From the NCBI GenBank assembly GCA_029287755.1, contig JARFQM010000340.1, forward strand, positions 1-29,829: 29,829 bases of DNA. The letters run 5' to 3'. Made by a program: the position numbers and the translations under genes. The DNA comes from Desulfofustis sp. (lineage in GTDB: Bacteria > Desulfobacterota > Desulfobulbia > Desulfobulbales > Desulfocapsaceae). Under the pieces are notes generated by a model. It was not told where the DNA came from and did not search any database. It saw nothing but the letters and a program-made list of their open reading frames with translations. Below, piece by piece: positions 15,023-22,650 of this stretch (positions are counted from its first letter, which is position 1; each line of letters opens with the position of its first letter).

Positions 15023-15559
15023 TCAATCAACCGGTTTTGCAAGCAGTTTGCGCAAATACTCATCCAGGCGCGAGGCCCATAATCGGTACCCGAGGTTGCT
15101 CAGGTGAACGCCGTCGAAATCGAAGAGTTCGCTGAAACTGTTTTCAAAGGGGCTGCAGAGGTCGAAAAAGTGGCAGCCTTGCTCTTCACAGATGAAGGCC
15201 AATTGCTGGTTGGCTGCGTGGACGGCGTCGATGAGACCGGGTATTTCATAGGGCAGCAGGCTGGTGATCACTATTTCCGAATTGTGGCAGCTGGCGCGGA
15301 GCAGGGTGATGATGCGGGCCAGCAGGTCCACGAATCCGAGGTCACCGAAGACGATGTTGTTGGTGCCGCTCATAATGACGATACCATCCGGTGCGCCAGC
15401 CGGCAGGCGCAGAGGAAGGCGATTCAGGAGCCCCTCGGTGCGTTCGCCCGGGATGCCGCTGCTGATGACCCGATACCCAGGCAGCCGCCGGTGCCACTCG
15501 CCGTAGTCAATCAGGGAGTCGCCCAGCATCAGCAGCAGCGCTTTGTCATTGTCCATCAT
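15023..15559 (-). CDS. SGNH/GDSL-family hydrolase
   Basis: A 178-residue cytosolic esterase-type enzyme with no signal peptide. The four SGNH blocks are present: block I GDSL with S15, block II SGIPGERT with G35, block III SGTNN with N67, and block V D149-GVH152. Related single-domain proteins include lysophospholipase L1/TesA-like and acetylhydrolase enzymes. It starts 20 bases after the glgX stop and is probably co-transcribed with it. This suggests removal of acyl or acetyl groups from a carbohydrate, but the link is only positional. Confidence 0.9.
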   Translation of the reverse strand: MMDNDKALLLMLGDSLIDYGEWHRRLPGYRVISSGIPGERTEGLLNRLPLRLPAGAPDGIVIMSGTNNIVFGDLGFVDLLARIITLLRASCHNSEIVITSLLPYEIPGLIDAVHAANQQLAFICEEQGCHFFDLCSPFENSFSELFDFDGVHLSNLGYRLWASRLDEYLRKLLAKPVD

Positions 15560-15579
15560 CTGGCAACCTGCAAGAAGTG

Positions 15580-17679
15580 CTATGGGGTGGTCGGATCGGC
15601 CGACTGCAGGACCACAAGAGCCATGGGCTCGACCTGATAGCCGGATCCGGCCGGTACCGTCTGAGCATCAGCTCTGTCAACGAAGTCGTCTGGACTGTTT
15701 AAAGCCGTATCGATGAGGCGCAGCCAGCGGCTATCCTGGCCGGCAGGCACTTCAGGTACAATAAAAGTTTTACGAGTCTGGCGCCGGCCGTTCACCATGA
15801 TGAAAAAACTCGGTTCAGAACCGTCAGCCGCGCTTTTTCCGTTGAGGATGAAGCCCAGCTCTCGACAGTCCGGAGACCAGTCTTCCGTGCCCGGGATCAT
15901 GGACTGCCAGACGATGTCCCGATCTTCGGGTGGCGCCTGCGCAGGATAGTGGCTGAAGAATCGCTCACGCCTGAAGAGAGTATGGCTTTTGTACATATCG
16001 ATGCATTTCTTCACAAAACGCAGCAGATCCGCATTGGACTGCCGCAGGCGCCAGTCGAGCCAGTTGAGCTCGTTGTCCTGGCACCAGGTATTGTTGTTGC
16101 CCCCCTGGCTTCGACCCAGTTCATCTCCCGCGCAGATCATCGGAATTCCCTGAGAAAACAGGAGCAGAGCGATGAGCGACCGCATTCTTCTGCGCCGCAG
16201 CCGCTCAAAGCGAGCTGCCGCTGGGGAGCCTTCGAAGCCGCTGTTCCAGCTCAGGTTGTGATTCTCCCCATCCTTGTTCTGCTCGCCGTTTTCGTGGTTG
16301 TGCTTGTGATTGTAGCTGACCAGGTCGTAGAGGGTGAAGCCGTCATGGCAGGTAATGAAATTGATCGAATTCAGCGGTCCGCGGCCGTCGTCCTGGTAGA
16401 GATCGGAGCTGCCGGCAATCCTGGTGGCCAGCCGATGTACCGAGTCGGGATGACCCGACATGAAGCGGCGCACGTCATCTCTGAATTTCCCGTTCCATTC
16501 CATCCAGCGGCGGTTGGTTGAAAAGGACCCGACCTGATAGAGTCCCGCCGCATCCCAGGCCTCGGCGATGATCTTGCAATCCCTGAGCAGCGGATCCTGG
16601 GCGATCATCTCGATCAGCGGGGCGTTCTCCACGGGGGCGCCCGAGGCGTCCCTGCTGAAGATGGCCGCCAGGTCGAACCTGAACCCGTCGAGATGAAATT
16701 CCTGGACCAGGTAGCGCAGGGAATCGAGGATCATGGTGCTGACCACCGGGTGGTTGCAGTTCACCGTATTGCCGCAGCCGGTGTAGTTCAGATAATCGGC
16801 TCCCTGCTCGTCGACGAGGTAGTAGACCGCATTGTCAATGGCCCTGAAACCTGTGGTGGTGCCTTCGAGGTCGCTTTCCCCGGTGTGGTTGAAGACCAGG
16901 TCGAGAATCACTTCGATGCCGGCCTGGTGCAGGCTGCGAACCATGGTCTTGAATTCGTTGAGCGCTTCAGCAGGGGTGGAGGCTAGCCCGGAGCGCAGGG
17001 CGAAAAAGGAAAGGGGATTATAGCCCCAGTAGTTTAACAGCAGTTCACCGGTCTCCGGGTGCCTGAATTTGTTGTCGGTCTCATCCCATTCGGTGACCGG
17101 CAGCAGCTCCACCGCGGTTATTCCCAGTTCTTTGAGGTACTCTATCTTCTCCGTGACACCGCTGAAAGTGCCGGGTGCGGCGACACCTGAACTAGGGTGC
17201 CGGGTGAATCCTCTGACGTGAAGTTCATAGATGATCGTTTCCGAGGCTGGAATACGCAGGGGGCGGTCTCCCTGCCAGTCGAAATCCTGGCCCTCTGCGG
17301 CCAGGCAGATCGGTTCCCTGCCTGCCTCCGAGCTGATCGCCCAGCTGCGGGGTTTATGCAGCCGGCAATAGGGATCTATGGCGATGACCCTCTCGGTGCC
17401 AGCCGGAAAGCTTAGTTGCGCTTGATCGGTCTCGACCCGATAGCCGTAATAAACCGCTCTGCCGTCAGTGTGCAGGAACAGATGCCAGATATCTCCGGTT
17501 TTATTGACTTGCGGATCCAGTTCGATCTCCCGCAGATGGTCGGAGTCCAGGTAGCGGAAGACCAGCCTCACCGAACGGCCATGCCGTGAGAAAAGGGCAA
17601 AATTAATTCCTCTTTCGCTCCAGCTTGGGCCCAGGGGCAGCGGCCGGCCTGCTTCTGTTTTTGGTGCCTGTTCGTCCAT
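15580..17679 (-). CDS. glgX: Glycogen debranching enzyme GlgX (GH13 isoamylase-type)
   Basis: A 699-residue alpha-1,6-glucosidase that removes branches from glycogen or limit dextrin. It has an N-terminal CBM48 domain (about 10-115) and a GH13 catalytic barrel with DLVFNH (region I), GFRFDLA with nucleophile D336 (region II), AEAWD with acid E373 (region III) and the NFITCHDG motif (region IV). A C-terminal beta domain follows. The length is normal for GlgX/TreX. A TTG six bases upstream (17685) is in frame, but the ATG at 17679 is the better start. Neither has a clear ribosome-binding site. A Fur-like palindrome lies directly upstream. It heads the run of SGNH, OB-fold, HAD and NUDIX genes. 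Confidence 0.95.
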   Translation of the reverse strand: MDEQAPKTEAGRPLPLGPSWSERGINFALFSRHGRSVRLVFRYLDSDHLREIELDPQVNKTGDIWHLFLHTDGRAVYYGYRVETDQAQLSFPAGTERVIAIDPYCRLHKPRSWAISSEAGREPICLAAEGQDFDWQGDRPLRIPASETIIYELHVRGFTRHPSSGVAAPGTFSGVTEKIEYLKELGITAVELLPVTEWDETDNKFRHPETGELLLNYWGYNPLSFFALRSGLASTPAEALNEFKTMVRSLHQAGIEVILDLVFNHTGESDLEGTTTGFRAIDNAVYYLVDEQGADYLNYTGCGNTVNCNHPVVSTMILDSLRYLVQEFHLDGFRFDLAAIFSRDASGAPVENAPLIEMIAQDPLLRDCKIIAEAWDAAGLYQVGSFSTNRRWMEWNGKFRDDVRRFMSGHPDSVHRLATRIAGSSDLYQDDGRGPLNSINFITCHDGFTLYDLVSYNHKHNHENGEQNKDGENHNLSWNSGFEGSPAAARFERLRRRRMRSLIALLLFSQGIPMICAGDELGRSQGGNNNTWCQDNELNWLDWRLRQSNADLLRFVKKCIDMYKSHTLFRRERFFSHYPAQAPPEDRDIVWQSMIPGTEDWSPDCRELGFILNGKSAADGSEPSFFIMVNGRRQTRKTFIVPEVPAGQDSRWLRLIDTALNSPDDFVDRADAQTVPAGSGYQVEPMALVVLQSADPTTP

Positions 17680-17685
17680 GGACAA

Positions 17686-17704
17686 AATGAGAATGATTCT
17701 TATA
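17686..17704. promoter_or_regulatory. Fur-box-like palindrome upstream of glgX
   Basis: AATGAGAATGATTCTTATA matches the classical Fur-type sequence AATGAGAATGATTCTCATT at 17 of 19 positions and is nearly palindromic around the central G. It lies 7 bases before the glgX ATG and 100 bases before the divergent DUF1566 gene, so it could control either. A minus-strand TACAAT further upstream could be the glgX -10. Confidence 0.5.
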
Positions 17705-17803
17705 ATCGAATTTATTCAGTAAAAAGATTGTAACACATATACGGTGGTACGCCAGGTATAGCACCTGAAAAATCATAGACCAAGACAGTGCGAGGGATAG
17801 ACG

Positions 17804-18739
17804 ATGGGCATGTATCATAAAATCCAGGTCGGCGACACGACGATAAATCAGATCGACTGGGAAATGACTCCCGAGTTGACGTTCGGCACCTACGAATCAT
17901 GGGGTGGCCGTGAGCGGGTCCGCAACAACGCGGAGCGTATTTACTACTTTTTTATCGACAATTGGGGTGAAAAACCGAAACTCTGTTTGATGGAGCGCGG
18001 CGTCAAACACGCCAGGATCATCGCCGAGATCCAGGCGCCCGCCGAGTTGGTCTCCTCCTGCGTGGACAGCCAGGGCGAGGCGGCCTTTTACGATCGGAGC
18101 TTTGCCATTGATGAGCAGATTCAAACCTGGCTCATCGATCATGTGCTCGACGACGGCGACAGCAGCCTGGTGACACCGCTCATTGAACGTGTCTCCCATG
18201 AGGATATGGGTCCCAAACTGCCTGTCTGGGACGGCAACAGCGACGGCTTTGAGCCAATAGCGCTGCCCTCTGCAAACCCGGATCTTACCGATGACGATGT
18301 GCGGGAGATCGTGATCAGCCACGGCTTCACCGATGGCAAGCTGAATCCGTCAGGCACCTTTGTCAATCGTCTCTACCTCCACGGCCAGCATATTATCGTC
18401 GATCTTATGACCGGTCTGATGTGGCAGCGGGGGGGGCTTGACATTACCTCGATCAGGTCGATGAAAAAGAAAATAGATGAGCTCAACCTCGAGGGGCTTC
18501 ATGGCTATAACGATTGGCGCCTGCCCTCGGTCGAGGAGGCCATGTCGCTGATGGAAGCGAGCCCCAATGACAAAGATATCCACCTCAATCCCAATTTCTC
18601 CAGGGAGCAGCCCTTTGTCTTCACCTCGGCCCAGCGCACCCCCAGCGGGTACTGGTTTGTCGATTACAAGCACGGCAGACTGTTCTGGTCCTCGGGTACG
18701 ATCCCGGGGGGCTTCGGCAGGCTGTGCCGGACCATTTAG
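17804..18739 (+). CDS. DUF1566 (Lcl C-terminal-type) domain protein
   Basis: A 311-residue protein without a signal peptide. The C-terminal part (about 195-311) is a DUF1566 domain, recognisable from DLMTGLMWQRGG, GYNDWRLPSVEEAMSLME, VFTSAQ, YWFVDYKHGRLFW and the ending GFGRLCRTI. This fold is related to the formylglycine-generating enzyme/C-type-lectin-like group. The N-terminal 190 residues are not recognised. They are acidic, contain a region rich in Glu and Asp, and include SSCVDSQGEAAFYDRSFAIDE. An AGGGA ribosome-binding site supports the ATG at 17804. A second in-frame ATG lies at 17810. The biological role is unknown, and it is probably a monocistronic gene. Confidence 0.8.
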   Translation: MGMYHKIQVGDTTINQIDWEMTPELTFGTYESWGGRERVRNNAERIYYFFIDNWGEKPKLCLMERGVKHARIIAEIQAPAELVSSCVDSQGEAAFYDRSFAIDEQIQTWLIDHVLDDGDSSLVTPLIERVSHEDMGPKLPVWDGNSDGFEPIALPSANPDLTDDDVREIVISHGFTDGKLNPSGTFVNRLYLHGQHIIVDLMTGLMWQRGGLDITSIRSMKKKIDELNLEGLHGYNDWRLPSVEEAMSLMEASPNDKDIHLNPNFSREQPFVFTSAQRTPSGYWFVDYKHGRLFWSSGTIPGGFGRLCRTI

Positions 18740-19047
18740 ACAGTTTCCATTCGGAAAGGGCTCTTTGACTTAACTCAGCGCTGCGCTCAGGATTGCCTCC
18801 TCGGACGATCGGTGAGCCTTTTCAGCGCTTCGTCTGACCTCCGCAATGCAGCCCCAGCCCCCCTTGCCTGAAAAGTCGTTCTGCACGCTCAGGCAGTACC
18901 AGATAGAATCGCAAAAACCATTATGGTATTGACTTACCCAGGTAAACCACGCACAATGCCACTGAATGTTGTGAAACCTTCCCGAGCAGCCAAAGGTCTA
19001 GATAGTAGACGTCTCCCGAGACGATGGAGACAGGAGGAGTAGCGAAG
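18740..19047. other. 308-base intergenic region upstream of the aminotransferase
   Basis: No gene is apparent. Within it are a candidate promoter with an embedded palindrome (18929-18957) and a small CGTCT/AGACG hairpin (19010-19023) just before the ribosome-binding site AGGAGG (19032-19037). The first half, 18740-18900, shows nothing I recognise. Confidence 0.5.
18929..18957 (+). promoter_or_regulatory. Candidate promoter with palindromic operator for the aminotransferase gene
   Basis: TTGACT (18929-18934) and CACAAT (18952-18957) are separated by 17 bases. The spacer contains TTACC-CA-GGTAA (18934-18945), a perfect 5-bp palindrome positioned where a repressor would block RNA polymerase. 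Confidence 0.4.
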
Positions 19048-20301
19048 ATGACAACCCCGTTTAAGGTCAGGTTTGCCGACCGCATGAATCAACTGCCGCC
19101 CTATCTGTTCGGCATGATCAACAAGATGAAGATGGAGAAGCGCTGGCAGGGCGACGATGTGATCGACCTGGGCATGGGCAATCCCATCGATCCCGCTCCC
19201 GGCACGGTCACTGAAAAGCTCTGCGAGGTGGCGGCCGATCCCAAAATACATCGCTATCCCGCCATTGCCGGCGGTATGAAGAACCTGAAAAGGGAAATCG
19301 CCATCTATTATGGTCGCAATTATAATGTCGATTTAACAGGAGAAAATGATGTAATCTGCACCATCGGCTCCAAGGAGGGCATCTCGCACATGTGTCTGGC
19401 CCTACTCGGCCCGGGCGATACGGTGCTGGTGCCGGCCCCGGCCTTTCCGATCCATGTCTATGCGGCGGTTATTGCCGGAGCCAATGTGCTGCGCATCCCT
19501 CTGGGGGATGAAGATGAGTTTCTGGCTCAGCTGGTGGGCATGTGCCGGTCACTCTATCCGGCACCGAAGCTGCTGATGCTCAATTTCCCCCACAATCCCA
19601 CCGGCACGCTGGCCTCCAGGGAACTGTTCAGCGCCGTCGTCAAATACGCCAAGCAATACGGCTTCATGGTAATCAATGACTTTGCCTATGCCAAAATCAC
19701 CTTCGACGGCTATGTGGCCCCGAGCTTTCTCGAAGTAGAAGGGGGGCTCGATGTCGGGGTCGAGTTCGGTTCGTTCTCCAAATCCTACAATATGGCCGGC
19801 TGGCGCCTGGGGTACTGCGTCGGCAACGAGCAGATTATCGATGGTCTGGCCAAGATCAAGGGCTACTATGACTACGGCATTTTCTCCGCCATCCAGATCG
19901 CCGGCATCGTGGCCATGCGCGACTGCGACGACGATATTGCCGAGCAGGCGGCCGCCTACCAGAAACGCCGGGATGTGCTCTGCGACGGTCTGGCCCGCAT
20001 GGGCTGGGAGGTTACTGTACCCAAGGCCGGTATGTTTCTCTGGGTGAAGATACCACCCCCCTACGACCGCTTGGGTTCGGTGCGGTTTGCCATCGAAATG
20101 ATGAACCGGGCCAATGTGGCGGTCGCACCGGGCGCCGGGTTCGGCGAGGAAGGTGACGGCTGGCTGCGGCTGGCGCTTGTCGAGAACGAAAATCGCATCC
20201 GTCAGGCGCTCAAACAGATGCGGCAGAGCCTCAAGGAGATTGATCAGGAGGCCGAGGCCGGCACCTTCAACTTCGAGGAAGATGCAGCCAATGCCTTCTG
20301 A
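19048..20301 (+). CDS. alaC: PLP-dependent class I/II aminotransferase, AlaC-like
   Basis: A 417-residue fold-type I aminotransferase that probably interconverts pyruvate and glutamate with alanine and 2-oxoglutarate. Visible features are the PLP lysine K245 in SFSKSYNMAGWRLG, the NPTG motif at about 183-186 (FPHNPTGT), the NDFAYAKI aspartate, and the substrate-carboxylate arginine in GWLRLALV. The FADRMNQLPPYLF start is typical of AlaC/YfdZ proteins. An ATG at 19024 is in frame, but AGGAGG lies between it and the ATG at 19048, so the later start is preferred. The LysE/RhtB exporter follows 83 bases downstream. Specificity for alanine is an inference from family resemblance. Confidence 0.87.
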   Translation: MTTPFKVRFADRMNQLPPYLFGMINKMKMEKRWQGDDVIDLGMGNPIDPAPGTVTEKLCEVAADPKIHRYPAIAGGMKNLKREIAIYYGRNYNVDLTGENDVICTIGSKEGISHMCLALLGPGDTVLVPAPAFPIHVYAAVIAGANVLRIPLGDEDEFLAQLVGMCRSLYPAPKLLMLNFPHNPTGTLASRELFSAVVKYAKQYGFMVINDFAYAKITFDGYVAPSFLEVEGGLDVGVEFGSFSKSYNMAGWRLGYCVGNEQIIDGLAKIKGYYDYGIFSAIQIAGIVAMRDCDDDIAEQAAAYQKRRDVLCDGLARMGWEVTVPKAGMFLWVKIPPPYDRLGSVRFAIEMMNRANVAVAPGAGFGEEGDGWLRLALVENENRIRQALKQMRQSLKEIDQEAEAGTFNFEEDAANAF

Positions 20302-20384
20302 GTACCAGTGTATTTCTGCCGCCTCCTCTCCGGCTCTTGAAGCACCGCCGGTAAGGGGGCTTGTTGGGCGATCAGGGTTTGGCA

Positions 20385-21026
20385 ATGATCGCAGGCCTTG
20401 AAAATCCGCTGGTCTTTCTCGGTGCCGGCATTCTGCTCAATCTTTATCCCGGTCCCGACACCCTCTATATCATCGGCCGCAGCCTCGCCCAGGGTCGGGG
20501 CGCAGGCGTCTGCGCCGCCCTGGGGATCAGCAGCGGGGCGCTTATCCACACCCTGCTCGGCGCTTTCGGGCTTTCCGCCTTACTCGCCGCTTCGGCTTCG
20601 GCCTTCACCATCATCAAATACCTCGGTGCCGCCTACCTGGTCTACCAGGGGCTGCGGCTCATCCTCGACCGCTCGGCTCCGGCGCGCGCAGGGAGCAACG
20701 GAAAGGGTACATCCGGACTGCTGCGCATCTACCGTCAGGGGGTATTGACCAACGTGCTCAATCCCAAGGTCGCGATTTTTTTCCTCGCCTTCTTACCCCA
20801 GTTCATTTCCGTATCGAGTCCCAACAAGGTTCTCTCTTTCATCCTGCTCGGGCTGATTTTCATCACCACCGGCACCATCTGGTGCGTCATCGTCGCCCTC
20901 TTTTCCTCGGCCATCGCTGCCCGGCTGCACGACTCGGGCAACAACACCAGCCGGTTGAAACAAATAAACGGGCTCCTGTTCATGCTCCTCGGCCTCAAGC
21001 TGGCCGCCTCCAAAGTCGATTTATAG
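20385..21026 (+). CDS. LysE/RhtB-family amino acid exporter
   Basis: A 213-residue inner-membrane protein with about six hydrophobic segments. The N-terminal signature LNLYPGPDTLYIIGRSLAQGRGAGV is the conserved NxxPGPD motif of the LysE/RhtB superfamily, and VLTNVLNPKVAIFFLAFLPQF is the central family motif. These proteins export neutral or basic amino acids such as threonine, homoserine or lysine. In-frame TTG codons at 20361 and 20364 have a strong AAGGGGG ribosome-binding site, so the true start may be there and add eight residues. The ATG at 20385 gives the more usual N-terminal length. The neighbouring aminotransferase makes alanine or related amino acid export plausible but unproven. 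Confidence 0.9.
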   Translation: MIAGLENPLVFLGAGILLNLYPGPDTLYIIGRSLAQGRGAGVCAALGISSGALIHTLLGAFGLSALLAASASAFTIIKYLGAAYLVYQGLRLILDRSAPARAGSNGKGTSGLLRIYRQGVLTNVLNPKVAIFFLAFLPQFISVSSPNKVLSFILLGLIFITTGTIWCVIVALFSSAIAARLHDSGNNTSRLKQINGLLFMLLGLKLAASKVDL

Positions 21027-21078
21027 CGGTCTCCCCGGAGCAGCCGGCGGACTGCTGCGCCTCAGCCGCGTGCGCAAA

Positions 21079-21133
21079 ATGTACATTGACATTGTCTGTG
21101 TATTTCATATAATATGTACATGTACATATACAT
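21079..21133. promoter_or_regulatory. Candidate LexA operator: repeated ATGTACAT palindromes
   Basis: ATATGTACATGTACATAT (21112-21129) is an 18-bp perfect palindrome overlapping the last two bases of the -10. It contains two overlapping ATGTACAT copies (21114-21121, 21120-21127). A further copy is at 21079-21086, touching the -35, and a near copy ATATACAT is at 21126-21133. Placement over a perfect promoter is what a self-repressing LexA operator would look like. It does not match the published Bdellovibrio or Gram-positive boxes as I recall them, so it may be a lineage-specific motif. Confidence 0.65.
21086..21113 (+). promoter_or_regulatory. Consensus sigma-70 promoter of the lexA-imuB-dnaE2 operon
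   Basis: TTGACA (21086-21091) and TATAAT (21108-21113) are both perfect, with a 16-base spacer. Transcription would start about 25 bases before the lexA ATG. Confidence 0.85.
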
Positions 21134-21144
21134 GGAGGCAACGG

Positions 21145-21786
21145 ATGCTTACTGAAAAACAGCAGGATTTTTTTGCTTATCTGCAACGGCGGCTGCGGGA
21201 TGAGGGTCAGTTGCCCAGCCTGCGGCAGGCGGCCAAGGAACTTGCCATCAGCCACAATGCGGTGGCCCAGCTTCTGGCCCAGCTGGAAAAAAAAGGACTG
21301 GTTGCCCGGGAAGGGCGCTACAGCCGGACATTGCGCCTGCTGCCGGAAGATTCCCGGCCGGAGCGTTCGCTGGGACGGGAACTGCCGATAATCGGCAGGG
21401 TTACTGCCGGTATGCCGATGTACGCCCAGCAGGAGTGGGCCGGCAGCGTGGTGGTCGATGACAAGATGTTCGGCGGGGAAAGTCTTTTCTGCCTGCGCAT
21501 CAGCGGCGAATCGATGTGCGGTGCCGGCATCTTCGATGGCGATCTGGCCATTTGTGAACCTCGTCAGTATGCGGAAAACGGTGAGATCGTCGCAGTTTTG
21601 CTGCACCAGGAAGAGGCCACCGTCAAACGCTTTTTCCTGCGCCCGGACTGTATCGAACTGCATCCAGAGAACAGCGACTATCCGGTAATGCACTATGGGT
21701 TCAGCGAGGTTCTGGTCCAGGGCAAAGTCGTCGGTATCGTCAGGGGCCCGCATCCCAGTTTTTCTCTGCCGGATGGTGGTCGGTAA
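21145..21786 (+). CDS. lexA: LexA-type SOS repressor
   Basis: A 213-residue SOS repressor. The N-terminal winged-helix DNA-binding domain (about 1-65: SLRQAAKELAISHNAVAQLLAQLEKKGLV) is followed by a linker and the S24 peptidase-like domain. Autocleavage would fall at A88-G89 (RVTAGMP), with catalytic S123 (GESMCGAGIFDGD) and K161 (ATVKRFF). The ATG at 21145 has GGAGG six bases upstream. An upstream GTG (21070) would include the promoter and is rejected. It heads the operon with DUF72, imuB and dnaE2, so it is likely the cassette-linked repressor that controls mutagenic repair and itself. A second LexA could exist elsewhere in the genome. Confidence 0.95.
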   Translation: MLTEKQQDFFAYLQRRLRDEGQLPSLRQAAKELAISHNAVAQLLAQLEKKGLVAREGRYSRTLRLLPEDSRPERSLGRELPIIGRVTAGMPMYAQQEWAGSVVVDDKMFGGESLFCLRISGESMCGAGIFDGDLAICEPRQYAENGEIVAVLLHQEEATVKRFFLRPDCIELHPENSDYPVMHYGFSEVLVQGKVVGIVRGPHPSFSLPDGGR

Positions 21787-21790
21787 AAAA

Positions 21791-22648
21791 ATGCAAAGCG
21801 ACCGTACACCGGGGCCGGCTAAGGCCCTGCTCCGGGGGGAACAGCCCGGCTCCTCCTGCCTGGTGATGACCGGTACCAGCGGCTATTCCTATCTGGAATG
21901 GGTGGACAGCGGTTTCTATCCACCGGGAACCAAATCGGCGGCCATGCTGGAATTTTATGGCCGCTCTTTTTCGGTCGTGGAACTCAATTACACCTGGTAC
22001 CAGATGGCCCGTTCCGATGTCCTTTCCCGAATGCTGGCTGCCGCACCCGCCCATATCATCTTTGCCGCCAAGCTGACCCGCACGGTGACCCATGAGCGGG
22101 AAGAGGACTGGCGGGAGCAGGTGCAGCGTTACCGTCAGGGAATCTGCGCCCTGGGAAGGAGGCTCGCCGCTATCCTGGTGCAGCTGCCGCCCGATTTCGA
22201 CCGTACCATTGCCAACCGTCGTTTTCTGGCTGAGCTGCTCGATTACCTGCAGGGAATGCCGGTGGCGGTCGAATTCCGCCACGCCTCCTGGGCGGTCGAC
22301 CCGGTGTTCGTCGAACTCGAGCGCCGCCAGGTTACCCTGGTGAGTGTTGATGAGCCAAATCTGCCGGGGCTTTTTCCCCGCCTCGATGTGGTCACCAATC
22401 CGGCCCTGTTCTATGTGCGTTTCCACGGCAGAAATGAAAAGGGTTGGCAGAACGGAAATATGCAGAAAAAGTTTGACTACGACTACTCCGAGCAGGAGCT
22501 GCGCCAGTGGTGCGAGCACGAGCTCGGTTCGCTGTCGCGCCGGGCCCGCAGGGGGATCATCTTTTTCAACAACCATGTGCGGGCCCAGGCCCCGCGCAAT
22601 GCCCTGCTGCTGGATTCTCTGATCAGCAGGAAAGCGGGGCGGGGCTGA
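21791..22648 (+). CDS. DUF72 (YecE-like) family protein in the mutasome operon
   Basis: A 285-residue soluble protein of the DUF72/YecE family, which folds as a TIM barrel and has no settled function. Family-like stretches are MTGTSGYSYLEWVDSGFYPPG, VVELNYTWYQMA, FAAKLTRTVTHER, VAVEFRHASW, LFYVRFHGRN and IIFFNNHVRAQAPRNA. It starts 4 bases after the lexA stop and is followed 2 bases later by imuB, so it is firmly in the cassette. In-frame ATGs at 21773 and 21791 are both possible. I chose 21791 because GGTGGT lies upstream of it. Here the protein occupies the slot of imuA in classical lexA-imuA-imuB-dnaE2 cassettes. A role in lesion bypass is inference from position. Confidence 0.88.
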   Translation: MQSDRTPGPAKALLRGEQPGSSCLVMTGTSGYSYLEWVDSGFYPPGTKSAAMLEFYGRSFSVVELNYTWYQMARSDVLSRMLAAAPAHIIFAAKLTRTVTHEREEDWREQVQRYRQGICALGRRLAAILVQLPPDFDRTIANRRFLAELLDYLQGMPVAVEFRHASWAVDPVFVELERRQVTLVSVDEPNLPGLFPRLDVVTNPALFYVRFHGRNEKGWQNGNMQKKFDYDYSEQELRQWCEHELGSLSRRARRGIIFFNNHVRAQAPRNALLLDSLISRKAGRG

Positions 22649-22650
22649 CG

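Noticed and set aside
19024..19047. Upstream ATG for the aminotransferase
   Set aside because: The AGGAGG ribosome-binding site lies inside this stretch and fits the ATG at 19048.
21070..21144. Upstream GTG start extending lexA by 25 codons
   Set aside because: The extension would cover the promoter and operator. The ATG at 21145 has a well-spaced GGAGG.
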